A model generated the notes under the pieces. It did not search any database and was not told the DNA's origin. It was given only the letters and a program-made list of their open reading frames with translations. From a bacterium 1XD42-54 (GTDB lineage: Bacteria > Bacillota > Clostridia > Lachnospirales > Lachnospiraceae), in assembly GCA_003612585.1 (NCBI GenBank), contig RAZH01000004.1, forward strand, positions 293,957 through 357,956: 64,000 nucleotides of DNA. The letters run 5' to 3'. Position 1 is the stretch's first letter. The number at the start of each line of letters is the position of its first letter. Shown here in pieces: positions 25,313 to 35,220 of the stretch. The translations under genes and the position numbers were made by a program.

Positions 25313-27250
25313 TTAATTTGTATGTGGATTGTAAATCACTTCTCCTGTTTCCACATTTCTTGTATAATGTTTCATGAAATCCCACACGATATTTGCATAT
25401 TCCGGATACAAAGCATGAACCGGTCCCTGAATGAGTGTAAAGGCAACCATCGGTACATCGTTTTCATTATTCATATACCAGGTATCTTTTTCAAACTCAT
25501 CATTTACAGTATCTACGACCAGCTTGTCTCCCTTTTGACCGAAATATGGATAAGCTTCAAAATCATACGCAGGAAGTTCAATACCGTTCAGGTTGCACCA
25601 CAGTTCAACAATGCCCTGCTCAAACTCATTAATATTTCCTTCCATAGCTTCCAGACGTCTTGCGGTATCCCAAGTAGTCAGTGTGAAAAGACACGGCAGA
25701 TCTACACTGTCAAAATTGCTTCTCTGCTCTTCTGTAATCGTCACCGGTGAACCTGCACACGGTGAAATTGCTGCAAACAGAGACGGCTCCTCGAATCCAA
25801 CAGTATATGTTGTGCCTCCGCCCATAGAATAACCTGTCGCGTACACGCGGCTCGGGTCGAGTGCCGGATAGGTCTCGAGCATATACTTCACAAGTCTGAT
25901 CAGCGCCTCTCCCTCTATCTCACCGATTACCTGATGATCCGGCGCTACCACAGCAAGTCTCTCTCTGCCGGCAAGATTCAGAAGACCATTTTCTTCTACA
26001 AATACACGTGCATCATCGCCGAATCCATGGCTGCCAAGAATCAACGGTACAGACTTCTCCGGAGCTGTTCCATTGAGCACTTCTTCGGGAATATACTCAT
26101 ACCATACATCCAGATATTCTCCTGCTGGTGCATAAACGGCGCCATCCACAGTTTTCTGCTCTTCCTTTGTTACTAGATCAGCAAAGCGGTCATCATCCAT
26201 CTGATGCTCGATCAGATAAATTCCATCTTCTGTTTTTCCATCAATCAGTGCATTGCGTTCACACAGCGAATATGGCGCTTCATCAAAGCCGTAACCTGCG
26301 AATTCCGTTCCGCCGCTATTAATTCCCTGCGGAAGTACCGGCACACGCATTGCTTTAATAAACATTCCATAATACGCTGACTTGATAAGCTCTGCCAGAT
26401 CCGGGTTTTCCTGTTCCTCCACAATAACCTTGCGCAGCGGCCATGCCTGATTGTAGTGCACTTCCTTTTCATCATCACGTGCAACTGCATCTGTTCCGTT
26501 AATTTCTTTGTACTTCTCAACAACCTCGTCTTTTCCGTTCACAAGATATACCGGTACCATGACTTCCGGCTTGCGGATTCTGTGCATATCCCCGTCAACC
26601 AGCAGTGCGCCTGCAATTCTTCCGGCAAAATCTTCCTCTACGGAAAGATAGTTGTTGAAAAACGTTGCGCCGTCGCCAATTCCAATATAGTACACATAGC
26701 CATATCCGCCAAAGTATTCCGCATCCGCATAGGAAACCGGGTTTCCTTCGTCATCTGTCCCACCGGCTTTCTGTGAAAGCATTGCGGTCTGCAGTGAATA
26801 ATAATCTTTTACATCTGCCTGTCCGAAGGTTTCCCCCTCTGGTGTGAGAAGAACAACGCTTCCTGTTGCCTGATCAATAATGTCAATTACGCCAAGCTCT
26901 TTCAGATACGCGAACGCCTCATCCTTATCAGCAAAATGCTGCCCGGCTGCAACAATAATATTGGAATTCAAGCGGGCTGCCGCACGTCCTGCATACTGAT
27001 TTGCTGAGCGGTAAACAAACGTCGTTCCGTCCGGATATTCCTCCAATACCGGATGACCGACAAAGGTTTTGCTTTCATTCTCCACGATCCCCTGCACTAC
27101 GGCCGGTGCATTCTCATGGGCTTCCAGTAACGTCTCAAACGTCGCTTCATTTCCTAATTCACCAGTAAAGTTTCCTGCCATTACCTGGCTTTCTGCTGAC
27201 ATTACCATTCCTGCCGCCAGCAAACAAGCGAATAATTTTTGTTTTTTCAT
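25313..27250 (-). CDS. Secreted alpha/beta hydrolase, tandem copy 2
   Basis: A 645-residue paralog of its two neighbours, with a signal peptide (MKKQKLFACLLAAGMVMSAE start) and the shared mature start NEATFETLLEAHENA. The C-terminal hydrolase domain has SHGFGDD as the oxyanion element, where the other copies have NHGGGDDP. It also has GYSMGG as nucleophile elbow and a final PVHALYPEYA. The oxyanion difference and its divergent central region suggest a changed substrate preference. AAGGAGG precedes the ATG. The 42-base gap to the next gene supports a single mRNA. Confidence 0.8.
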   Translation of the reverse strand: MKKQKLFACLLAAGMVMSAESQVMAGNFTGELGNEATFETLLEAHENAPAVVQGIVENESKTFVGHPVLEEYPDGTTFVYRSANQYAGRAAARLNSNIIVAAGQHFADKDEAFAYLKELGVIDIIDQATGSVVLLTPEGETFGQADVKDYYSLQTAMLSQKAGGTDDEGNPVSYADAEYFGGYGYVYYIGIGDGATFFNNYLSVEEDFAGRIAGALLVDGDMHRIRKPEVMVPVYLVNGKDEVVEKYKEINGTDAVARDDEKEVHYNQAWPLRKVIVEEQENPDLAELIKSAYYGMFIKAMRVPVLPQGINSGGTEFAGYGFDEAPYSLCERNALIDGKTEDGIYLIEHQMDDDRFADLVTKEEQKTVDGAVYAPAGEYLDVWYEYIPEEVLNGTAPEKSVPLILGSHGFGDDARVFVEENGLLNLAGRERLAVVAPDHQVIGEIEGEALIRLVKYMLETYPALDPSRVYATGYSMGGGTTYTVGFEEPSLFAAISPCAGSPVTITEEQRSNFDSVDLPCLFTLTTWDTARRLEAMEGNINEFEQGIVELWCNLNGIELPAYDFEAYPYFGQKGDKLVVDTVNDEFEKDTWYMNNENDVPMVAFTLIQGPVHALYPEYANIVWDFMKHYTRNVETGEVIYNPHTN

Positions 27251-27282
27251 TTATAACCCTCCTTATCAATATTTGAAAAACT

Positions 27283-29208
27283 TTAATCTACAAAAGGATT
27301 GTACTCAATGGCTCCTGTTTCCTGATTTCTGGAATAATGCTTTGCAAAATTCCATACAAGCTTTGCGTACTCCGGATACAATGCATGTACAAGGCTGTCC
27401 GTATAGCTCACCGCTACCATCGGCACACCTGCATCATTGTTCAGATACCATGTCGTGTTCTCGTACTCTTTGTTGAGCGTCGTCTTCACCGTTCTGTCCG
27501 CCTCAAAACCAACCAGATCATACGTATCAAAATCAAAGTCGATCGAATTCATCTCATTAAATCCAAGATACAGATTGATCTGCGTCTGATACCCCTCTGC
27601 AATGGTTCCTGCTGCCTGATTGAAAGCCCCGGCAAGGTCAAACGAAGAAGTGGTCAGCATAATCGGCATATCCAGCGTATCGTACTGAGCTGCCTCTTCC
27701 TCTGTCGGAACGTAACCGGATGCTGCCATCGGAACTGCTGCTGCAAACAGAGAAGCATCTCCGCTGATTCCCCGGAACGTCGCACCGCCGCCCATAGAAT
27801 AGCCAGTCGCATAAACGCGGGAAGCATCCAGTTCCGGATACGTCTCAAGCATGTATTTCACAAGTTCCGGAAGCGCCTGCGGTAAAATACCCTCTTTCAT
27901 TCCATCCTCCGTACGCGTGAACCCAATATACTGATGTTCTGGAGCAACCATTGCGAAACGTTCTTTTCCTGCAAGCTCCAGAAGCCCGATTTCATCTACA
28001 AACAGACGCGGATCATCGCCGCCGCCGTGATTTGCCAGAATCAAAGGCACACTGCCTGCTGGCGCCGTATGATTCAAAACTTCCTCAGGAAGGTACTCAA
28101 ACCATGTCTGAAGATATTCGCCGCCTTCTGTCTGAATCTCAGCAAATCTTTCCTCATCGTGACGGATTACATGGATTCCATCCTCAGTCACACCGGCGAT
28201 CACCGCATTGCGGTCACAAAGCGAATAGGGCGCCTGATCAAAATTGTATCCCTGCCACGGTGTTCCTGCCGTATACAGCCCTCTCTGCACAACCGGCACG
28301 CGCATTGCCTTGATAAACATATCATAATACGCATCGGCGATATGTTCTGCTTCAGTCTTTTCCTGCAAGGCCACTGCCACCTTCTGCAAAGGCAGTTCCT
28401 GATTAAAATAAACAGCAGTCTTTGCTGTAACGTCAGAAGCATTCACGTCATTGGCAGCCTTGTACTTCTCAACAACAGATTCCGGAGCATTCACCAGATA
28501 TGTCGGCACCAGAGAAGCAACACGGCTGATCGAATCCATGTCGCCATTGATCAAAAGCATGCCTGCAATACGGCTTACATAATCAAAGGAACCGGCTATG
28601 TAATTATTCAAAAATGTCGCGCCGCCATCTATACCGATTGCATAAATGTAACCGTAGCCGCCAAAATATTCGGCATCAGAATAACTTACATCATTTCCTT
28701 CCGCATCTTTGCCCCCTGCTTTCTGAGAGCAAATCGCTGTCTGTAATGCATAATAATTTTTCTGATCCGCAGCGCCAAATCCTGCCTCCGGATCTGCCGG
28801 AGTTACGAGAATTGCACTTCCGGTTGCCTGATCAATGAGATCTGTGACTCCAAGTTCCTTCAAATACTCCTGTGCAGCTGTTTTATCCTCAAAATGCTTG
28901 TCAGAGAATACGAGAATATTTGTATTCAGCCTGGCTGCCGCACGGCCGCCAAACAGGTTCGGTGAGCGGTACACATACGTTGTTCCTTCTGTATAACCAT
29001 CCAATACTGGATGTGAAACATACATTTTCCCCTGATTTGTCTCCAAATCCTTTACAGCCTCCGGACCGCTGATCCGTGCCTCCTGAAGTGTTTCAAACGT
29101 TGCTTCATTCCCCTGGCTGCCTGAATAATTTAATGCCAGGGCATTTGGTGCAGTAATCATACTTGATGTCATAACCGCTGCTAAAGTTAATGCCAAACCT
29201 TTTTTCAT
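27283..29208 (-). CDS. Secreted alpha/beta hydrolase, tandem copy 1 (first gene of the operon)
   Basis: A 641-residue paralog with a signal peptide ending near NALA. It shares long blocks with the other two: GNEATFETLQEA, SYSDAEYFGGYGYIYAIGI, EYLPEEVLNHTAP, NHGGGDDP, RVYATGYSMGG and LVHALYPEYAKL. The catalytic Ser lies in GYSMGG; the His is probably in LVHALYPE. It is 32 bases upstream of copy 2. AAAGGAG lies seven bases before the ATG. The three genes probably arose by tandem duplication. Confidence 0.8.
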   Translation of the reverse strand: MKKGLALTLAAVMTSSMITAPNALALNYSGSQGNEATFETLQEARISGPEAVKDLETNQGKMYVSHPVLDGYTEGTTYVYRSPNLFGGRAAARLNTNILVFSDKHFEDKTAAQEYLKELGVTDLIDQATGSAILVTPADPEAGFGAADQKNYYALQTAICSQKAGGKDAEGNDVSYSDAEYFGGYGYIYAIGIDGGATFLNNYIAGSFDYVSRIAGMLLINGDMDSISRVASLVPTYLVNAPESVVEKYKAANDVNASDVTAKTAVYFNQELPLQKVAVALQEKTEAEHIADAYYDMFIKAMRVPVVQRGLYTAGTPWQGYNFDQAPYSLCDRNAVIAGVTEDGIHVIRHDEERFAEIQTEGGEYLQTWFEYLPEEVLNHTAPAGSVPLILANHGGGDDPRLFVDEIGLLELAGKERFAMVAPEHQYIGFTRTEDGMKEGILPQALPELVKYMLETYPELDASRVYATGYSMGGGATFRGISGDASLFAAAVPMAASGYVPTEEEAAQYDTLDMPIMLTTSSFDLAGAFNQAAGTIAEGYQTQINLYLGFNEMNSIDFDFDTYDLVGFEADRTVKTTLNKEYENTTWYLNNDAGVPMVAVSYTDSLVHALYPEYAKLVWNFAKHYSRNQETGAIEYNPFVD

Positions 29209-29490
29209 ATGAATCTCCTTTCTCTTTCCTGCATTCTATTCACGTTTCAATTTTTTACTTCCAGCTTTTGTTTTTCCTACTCCTTCCTTTTTTACATTCC
29301 CGTACACTATGTTGTTTTCACATTTTATCATCAAAAAAGCGGAAGAAAAATCAAGATAATTCCGTATTTTGTACTGTTTTTTCCTTATTTTTTTATATTT
29401 AATTTTTTTGTTCATTTTTTTCCTGAAAAATTGTATTTTTTTCCAAAAGAATAGTTATAGGTTTATAACTTATACTGTAAAAATGAACGC
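29209..29490. other. AT-rich leader upstream of the hydrolase operon
   Basis: No gene is visible. The minus strand contains long A/T tracts and a possible promoter (TTGATT with a GATAAA box, roughly 29330-29360), but the boxes are weak matches. The rpsA terminator follows at 29491-29520. Confidence 0.4.
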
Positions 29491-29520
29491 AAAAAAAGGG
29501 AAAGCATATGCTTTCCCTTT
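29491..29520 (-). terminator. Rho-independent terminator after rpsA
   Basis: A perfect 26-base palindrome (AAAGGGAAAGCAT / ATGCTTTCCCTTT, 29495-29520) has seven T on its minus-strand 3' side. It lies about 60 bases downstream of the S1 gene stop. Confidence 0.85.
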
Positions 29521-29583
29521 CATTCGCTTAACCTGAAACTGTTAAAATCAGTTTCGCTTTTTCAATTGTTTCAGAAACAATCC

Positions 29584-30687
29584 TTACTCTTCTACCGGAG
29601 CCTCATCCTCGTATACGACATCTTCCTGTACCGGAGCGCTCTCCAGAGCTTTCATGCTCAGGCTGATCTTCTTATCTTCGCCATTGAAATCAACAACTTT
29701 TGCTTCAATCATCTGGCCAACACTCAGGATGTTGGATGGCTTGTCTACATGATCATGAGAAATCTGTGATACGTGAAGCAGTGCGTCTACGCCCGGCTCC
29801 AGCTCAACGAATGCACCAAAATCTGTCATTCTCGCAACACGGCCTTCTACTACGTTGCCTGCTGCATACTTCTCAGCTGCATTCAGCCACGGATTCTGAT
29901 CTTCAAATTTCATGCTGAGCGCAATCTTGTCGCCATTGATATCTTTGATCAGAACAGTTACCTCATCGCCGACCTTGAATACCTTTTTCGGGTTCTCAAC
30001 GTGTCCCCATGACATCTCGGAAATGTGAAGCAGTCCGTCTGCTCCGCCAAGATCAATAAATGCACCAAAGTCTGTGACATTCTTCACAACACCGTCTACT
30101 ACATCGCCAACTGCGATTCTCTCAAAGAGTGCTTTCTGCATCTCTGCTTTCTTCGCTGCCAGCAGCTGCTTGCGATCACCGATAATTCTTCTTCTGCGCG
30201 GATTGAATTCTGTAATCACGAATTCAATTTCCTGACCTGCATACTTCTCAAGGTTCTTCTCATACGTATCTGATACCAGGCTTGCCGGGATAAATACCCT
30301 TGCTTCCTCTACAACAACGGAAAGTCCGCCGGAGAGTACCTGTACAACCGGAGCGGTCAGCACTTCCTGGCTGTTGAATGCTTCCTCAAGTCTCTTGTTG
30401 CCCTTCTCTGCTGCAAGGCGCTTATAGGTCAATAATACCTGTCCGTCACCGTCATTTACCTTCAGTACCTTTGCTTCCATTGTATCATTCACCTGAACAA
30501 GTTTGCGAAGGTCAACGTTCGGCTCATTTGTATATTCACTTCTGGTAATAATACCGTCAGCCTTATATCCAATGTTTAAGATGATTTCATCTTCTTTGAC
30601 ATCTATAACAGTGCCTTCGACTACCTCTCCATTATGAATTGTTTTTAATGATTCTTCCAGCATTTGTTCAAAACTTAAATCTGGCAT
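29584..30687 (-). CDS. rpsA: 30S ribosomal protein S1-like, four S1 domains
   Basis: A 367-residue protein with four consecutive S1 RNA-binding domains (residues about 18-92, 105-175, 190-260 and 277-350). The last two carry the standard VTDFGAFIDLGGADGLLH and MTDFGAFVELEPGVDALLH signatures. The first two are more degenerate. The C-terminus is acidic. Four domains is the usual size for Clostridia, versus six in E. coli. The start ATG lies inside the ispH coding end (13-base overlap), with a GGAGG within ispH as RBS. It is probably translationally coupled to ispH. Confidence 0.92.
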   Translation of the reverse strand: MPDLSFEQMLEESLKTIHNGEVVEGTVIDVKEDEIILNIGYKADGIITRSEYTNEPNVDLRKLVQVNDTMEAKVLKVNDGDGQVLLTYKRLAAEKGNKRLEEAFNSQEVLTAPVVQVLSGGLSVVVEEARVFIPASLVSDTYEKNLEKYAGQEIEFVITEFNPRRRRIIGDRKQLLAAKKAEMQKALFERIAVGDVVDGVVKNVTDFGAFIDLGGADGLLHISEMSWGHVENPKKVFKVGDEVTVLIKDINGDKIALSMKFEDQNPWLNAAEKYAAGNVVEGRVARMTDFGAFVELEPGVDALLHVSQISHDHVDKPSNILSVGQMIEAKVVDFNGEDKKISLSMKALESAPVQEDVVYEDEAPVEE

Positions 30688-31523
30688 TGTTTTGAAACCT
30701 CCTCAATCAAATTATTTGGGGTCGATGCCCCTGCTGTAATACCTACGCAACCCCTGGATGGCAATAGCCGAATATCCAAATCTTTAAGTGTTTGTATATA
30801 GTAAGTATCTTCACATTCTTTTTGACATATCTCATACAGCTTGCGAGTGTTCGAACTGTGGCTGCCTCCGATCACAATCATGGCATCTGCCCGGGCCGCG
30901 ATCTTGCGCGCCTCTGACTGCCGCTCTTCTGTAGCACTGCATATCGTATTCAAAATATCTATCCTATCATAACCCATTTTTAAAATAATTTCAACTAATT
31001 TATCAAATTTCTTGTAATTAAATGTCGTCTGAGAAACGATACAAAGCGGACTGCTTTTATCCGCACAAAATTCTTCTGCCTCTTTCTGTGTCCCGAGCAC
31101 AGTTACTTTGCCGGTGCACCAGCCCTTAATCCCCTCTACTTCCGGATGCCCGTCATTCCCGATGATCAGCACGTCTGCACCTTTTTTACTGTGTTCATAA
31201 ACGATGCGATGGATTTTTTTTACAAAAGGACACGTGGCATCCACCACATGCAGCTGTTTCTTTTCCAAAACCTCATAAATCCTTCTCGGCACACCGTGAG
31301 AACGGATAATTACGGTTCCTCCGGATATTGCCTCCAGGTCTTTTTCGTCCTCTATAATCTGCACGCCTCGGCCGGCAAGCTCCCGCACCACTTCTTCATT
31401 ATGAATAATCGGCCCGTATGTATAAATCGGCCCCTGGCCTTCTTCCAGCTGCCGGTATACCTGATCCACAGCCCGTTTTACCCCAAAACAAAAACCTGCA
31501 GTCTTTGCTACAATAACCTCCAT
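30675..31523 (-). CDS. ispH: 4-hydroxy-3-methylbut-2-enyl diphosphate reductase
   Basis: A 282-residue enzyme for the last step of the MEP isoprenoid pathway (HMBPP to IPP and DMAPP) with a 4Fe-4S cluster. The three cluster cysteines are in GFCFGVKRAV (Cys12), VDATCPFVKK and LNTICSATEERQ. The substrate motifs IIRSHGVP and SQTTFNYKKF are present. The start at 31521-31523 is chosen for its RBS (AAGGAG, 5 bases upstream) and family alignment; the extra upstream residues are unlikely. It overlaps rpsA by 13 bases and follows cmk. Confidence 0.95.
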   Translation of the reverse strand: MEVIVAKTAGFCFGVKRAVDQVYRQLEEGQGPIYTYGPIIHNEEVVRELAGRGVQIIEDEKDLEAISGGTVIIRSHGVPRRIYEVLEKKQLHVVDATCPFVKKIHRIVYEHSKKGADVLIIGNDGHPEVEGIKGWCTGKVTVLGTQKEAEEFCADKSSPLCIVSQTTFNYKKFDKLVEIILKMGYDRIDILNTICSATEERQSEARKIAARADAMIVIGGSHSSNTRKLYEICQKECEDTYYIQTLKDLDIRLLPSRGCVGITAGASTPNNLIEEVSKQCQI

Positions 31524-31546
31524 ACTGTCTCCTTCACGCCAACACA

Positions 31547-31564
31547 CCGGGGCAGACGCCCCGG
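31547..31564. other. Intercistronic hairpin between cmk and ispH
   Basis: A perfect 7-base GC inverted repeat (CCGGGGC / GCCCCGG) with a 4-base loop lies in the short gap between the cmk stop and the ispH RBS. There is no T run, so it may influence mRNA stability rather than end transcription. Confidence 0.5.
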
Positions 31565-31568
31565 CATT

Positions 31569-32252
31569 TTATCCTTCTGTATGTGACTCCATCCGTTCCC
31601 GTGTCAAAGTTACAATCTGTTCCACAACTTCTTCAATCGTCATATCAGAAGAATCAACCAGCACGGCATCCTCTGCCTGACAAAGCGGCGCCGTCTCACG
31701 GTGCATATCACGGTAATCACGCGCTTCGATATCCTTTATTATTTCCTCTAACGTACAGTCTTGTCCGCGTGCCTGCAGCTCCTTATAACGTCTTGACGCT
31801 CTTGTTGCCACACTGGCTGTCAGATAAATCTTTAGCTGGGCATGCGGAAGAATCATGGTTCCGATGTCTCTTCCGTCCATCAGCACGTCCTCCCGGCGGG
31901 CCAGGCCTCTTTGCAGATCCGTCAGCTTGGCACGCACCTGCGGTTTTGCAGCTGAAGCGCTTGCCATAGCGCTCACCTCTTCAGTGCGAATCAAACCAGA
32001 GACATTTTCCCCGTTCAAAAACACCTGCTGCTCCTCTCCTTCATATCCAATACTCACTTCAATCCCCGCAAGCGCGTCCATCAATTCCTGTTCCGCTTCC
32101 ACATCCGTTCCGCGGCGCAAAAGCCCAAGCGCAATAGCGCGGTACATTGCCCCCGTATCTACATAGATAAACCCCAGCTCTCTTGCCGCCCTTCTTGCGA
32201 TTGTGCTCTTTCCTGCTCCTGCCGGACCGTCAATTGCTATATTAAAACTCAC
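31569..32252 (-). CDS. cmk: Cytidylate kinase
   Basis: A 227-residue P-loop kinase that phosphorylates CMP/dCMP. The P-loop GPAGAGKS starts at residue 9, followed by YVDTGAMYRAIAL (CMP-binding region), DGRDIGTMILPHA, and a lid-type RASRRYKELQARG. The GTG at 32250-32252 has GGAGG seven bases upstream and aligns with the family start; the 47-residue upstream in-frame extension has none of these features. It lies between the BaiN-like flavoprotein and ispH, the usual cmk-ispH-rpsA order of Firmicutes. Confidence 0.94.
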   Translation of the reverse strand: MSFNIAIDGPAGAGKSTIARRAARELGFIYVDTGAMYRAIALGLLRRGTDVEAEQELMDALAGIEVSIGYEGEEQQVFLNGENVSGLIRTEEVSAMASASAAKPQVRAKLTDLQRGLARREDVLMDGRDIGTMILPHAQLKIYLTASVATRASRRYKELQARGQDCTLEEIIKDIEARDYRDMHRETAPLCQAEDAVLVDSSDMTIEEVVEQIVTLTRERMESHTEG

Positions 32253-32338
32253 CTTTTTTCCTCCTGCTTCTATACGGCTGTTTTGTTTGTGACTGCTTTG
32301 CTCACAATTACGTTGTTTCTGATGGTCTTTGTTTTCGA

Positions 32339-33667
32339 TTATTCCAGTGCTTCCATCCCGGCAGCGCTTCCTGCCGCATATCCGGTTGACCACGCGATCT
32401 GCAGGTTAAATCCTCCTGTAACTGCATCCAGATCAAGCACCTCTCCCGCAAAATAAAGACCCTTTGCCAGTCTGGATTCCATAGTACCCGGATCTATCTC
32501 CCTGATATTCACACCGCCTCTTGTTATAATCGCTTCATTATAGCCGCGAAGTCCGGTCAGAGTCAATGGGAAATGTTTTGTAAGCATCACAAGGCGTCCG
32601 CGCTCTTCCCTCGAAATGTCATGAGCCGGTTTGTCTGCCGGTATCTCTGTTCTCTGAAGCATGACCGGAATCATTTTGGCCGGAAACAGCGACGTTAGGA
32701 TCGTTTTCATCTGCCTGTTTTTTCCTGATTCAAATTCCCGCAGAATTCTGGCATCAAGCTGTTCCAACGTCAGCGCTGGCTTGAGGTCAATGTACAGCTG
32801 CAGCGGATGCTTCGCAAGCCTTGCCTGCACCACAGTACTGGCGGTCAGGATCAGGGGCCCCGTCACGCCAAAATGTGTAAACATCATTTCCCCGAATTCC
32901 CGATACAGCTCTTTCTTGCCGTCAAATACAGATACCTCCACATTTTTAAGAGAAAGTCCCTGCATCTGCGGCGCCCATGGCTCCTCTGTTTCCATCGGAA
33001 CGAGCGACGCCGACAGTTCCGTAACCCTGTGACCCGCTTCTGCGGCAAACCGGTACCCGTCCCCGGTTGAACCGGTTGTCCGATAGGAAATACCGCCTGT
33101 AGCAACAATCACGGTATCTGCTTCTATTTCCTGTCCGTTTGCCAGACGCAGACCGCAGACGCGCTGGACACATTCTGTGTTTCTGTTCCGGCCTTTCTTT
33201 TGTTTCTTTGCATTTTCTGCATTTACCTGTGTGCCTGCTGCTTCTTTCCAGGGGCGATACAGCAGCTCTTTTACCTCTGTATTCAGAAATACTTTTACTT
33301 TACTTTGCCGCATTCTCTTTGCCAGAGCTGCGATCACATCCGAAGAATGATCGGATACCGGAAACACTCGGCCCCCTCGCTCTGTCTTTGTAGAAAGCCC
33401 TGACTCTTCAAAAAAATCAATTGTATCCTGACTCGTAAATCCGTAAAACGCACTGTATAAAAACTTCTGATTCACACAGACCGCCTGCAAAAGCTCCTCC
33501 ACACTGCAGTCGTTGGTCAGGTTACAGCGTCCCTTGCCCGTGATATACAGCTTTTTCCCAAGCTTCTCATTCTTCTCAAACAGACTCACCTCATGCCCGT
33601 TCTGCGCCGCCGTCACTGCGGCCATCATCCCGGCGGCTCCGCCGCCGACAATCGCTATTTTGCTCAT
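32339..33667 (-). CDS. HI0933/BaiN-type FAD-dependent oxidoreductase
   Basis: A 442-residue flavoprotein. The dinucleotide-binding motif GGGAAGMMAA is at residues 8-17, followed by FEKNEKLGKKLYITGKGRCNLTN, the family signature of HI0933/YhiN proteins. The C-terminal GLYFAGEVLDLDAVTGGFNLQIAWSTGYAAG closes the FAD site. Some relatives (BaiN) act in bile-acid dehydroxylation, but most members are uncharacterised. The start at 33665-33667 aligns with the family; longer extension rejected. It sits upstream of cmk. Confidence 0.92.
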   Translation of the reverse strand: MSKIAIVGGGAAGMMAAVTAAQNGHEVSLFEKNEKLGKKLYITGKGRCNLTNDCSVEELLQAVCVNQKFLYSAFYGFTSQDTIDFFEESGLSTKTERGGRVFPVSDHSSDVIAALAKRMRQSKVKVFLNTEVKELLYRPWKEAAGTQVNAENAKKQKKGRNRNTECVQRVCGLRLANGQEIEADTVIVATGGISYRTTGSTGDGYRFAAEAGHRVTELSASLVPMETEEPWAPQMQGLSLKNVEVSVFDGKKELYREFGEMMFTHFGVTGPLILTASTVVQARLAKHPLQLYIDLKPALTLEQLDARILREFESGKNRQMKTILTSLFPAKMIPVMLQRTEIPADKPAHDISREERGRLVMLTKHFPLTLTGLRGYNEAIITRGGVNIREIDPGTMESRLAKGLYFAGEVLDLDAVTGGFNLQIAWSTGYAAGSAAGMEALE

Positions 33668-33696
33668 CCTTTTCCCTCTTCCACCCTGATATCCTA

Positions 33697-35214
33697 TTAT
33701 GCATTTCCTGTCTCGCCTGCGCACACCGTTCCATTTTGCAGTTCAAACCAGAATTCCACACCATCCGCAAGATTCTGCACACCGTATTTTTGATGATGCG
33801 ACTCCATGATCGCCCTCACAATCGACAGGCCGACACCGCTTCCACCGTACTCCCGCGTCCGCGCCTTATCAACCTTATAAAATTTATCCCAGATCAGGCC
33901 AAGGTCTTCCTCCGGGATCAACTCTCCGGTATTGTAAACACTCACACGCACCACATCCCCCTCCGGACGAACCTGCACGCGTATCTTCCGCTCTCCGCTC
34001 ACATGATTCAGCGCATTGCTCAGATAATTTGTCAGAATCTCCTCAATCTTGAACTCGTCTCCCCACACATAAACAGAGCTGTCCCCTGAGAATTGAATTT
34101 CTGCCCCTTTTTGCTGTGCCAGAATCGCCACAGCCTGAATTTTATTTTGAATGAGGTCACAGATATCAAACCGTTCCATCTCCAGAGTGTCCCTGCCGAA
34201 TTCCAGCTGATTCAATGTCAGAAGCTTCTGCACCAGCGTATTCATTTTGGAAGCCTCATCCATGATCACCTCACAGTAAAATTCCCGGCTTTCCTCGTCG
34301 TCATTGATACATTCCTGCAAACCTTCCGCATAGCCCTGAATCAGCGCAATCGGCGTTTTCAGCTCATGCGAGACGTTCGAGAGGAATTCCTTCCGCATAT
34401 CGTCAATCTTTTCCTTTTTTTCAATATCCTTCTGAAGCTCATTATTCGCCACAAGAAGCTGCGAATACGCTTTTTCCAGATTTTCGGACATCTGGTTAAA
34501 ATATCTGCCAAGCTGACCGATTTCGTTGCTTCCGCCGCTTGTATATTTTGCATCAAAATCAAGCCCTGCCATCCGTTTGGAAAGCTCTGTCAGCTCTCCG
34601 AGCGGCTTTGTGACACGCTTTGAGATCAGCCATACGAGGACTCCAGCAAGCAGCGCACCGGCAAGACAGATATACATCACAAACTCATTCGCGATACGCA
34701 CACTGTCCCGGATGCTCTCCATGTTGATACGCATCATAAAATAGAACCCTTTGTCCAGCGTTCCCCACATTTCCAGATAGTCGATTGCCACCGCAGAATC
34801 GTATTTTTTCTGTATCGTATAATTGTCGGTCTGCTTCAGAATGGAATCCTCATCTGCAATATCGAGTCCGATCCGGTACCCGTTCAGACGGCCAAGCATA
34901 ATCCTCACATAATCGGTTTCTTTATAAGTCGTATCTGTCCAGATCAGCCTTCGGTAATCCTCGTCAGTCACGATAGAAAAAATACTGTTTGCATTACAGA
35001 TTTCCTCATATTCATGCAGGCTGGCCTCCCCCATGCTTCCGGCATCTGAAATATTATTATTCAGCGTCTCATAAGCTGCCTCAAGCGCATCCTGTTTGCG
35101 CACGGAATAAAAATCCCCAAGAAAGAAGGTGTTAATCAGATAATTGGCCAGAAACAGCAATGCCATCAGCCCGATAAAAATAACAGTCAGTTGTTTACGA
35201 ATGGAAATATTCAT
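33697..35214 (-). CDS. Two-component sensor histidine kinase (HAMP, HisKA, HATPase)
   Basis: A 505-residue kinase with TM1 at residues 11-31, an extracytoplasmic sensor region of about 140 residues and TM2 at about 179-198. A HAMP linker (200-255) is followed by HisKA with phospho-acceptor His283 (NVSHELKTPIA) and a C-terminal ATPase domain with a GSGVGLSIV box. The start is 7 bases downstream of the response regulator stop, so both form one unit. The signal is unknown; the sensor region has no recognised domain. Confidence 0.94.
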   Translation of the reverse strand: MNISIRKQLTVIFIGLMALLFLANYLINTFFLGDFYSVRKQDALEAAYETLNNNISDAGSMGEASLHEYEEICNANSIFSIVTDEDYRRLIWTDTTYKETDYVRIMLGRLNGYRIGLDIADEDSILKQTDNYTIQKKYDSAVAIDYLEMWGTLDKGFYFMMRINMESIRDSVRIANEFVMYICLAGALLAGVLVWLISKRVTKPLGELTELSKRMAGLDFDAKYTSGGSNEIGQLGRYFNQMSENLEKAYSQLLVANNELQKDIEKKEKIDDMRKEFLSNVSHELKTPIALIQGYAEGLQECINDDEESREFYCEVIMDEASKMNTLVQKLLTLNQLEFGRDTLEMERFDICDLIQNKIQAVAILAQQKGAEIQFSGDSSVYVWGDEFKIEEILTNYLSNALNHVSGERKIRVQVRPEGDVVRVSVYNTGELIPEEDLGLIWDKFYKVDKARTREYGGSGVGLSIVRAIMESHHQKYGVQNLADGVEFWFELQNGTVCAGETGNA

Positions 35215-35220
35215 CGCGTT

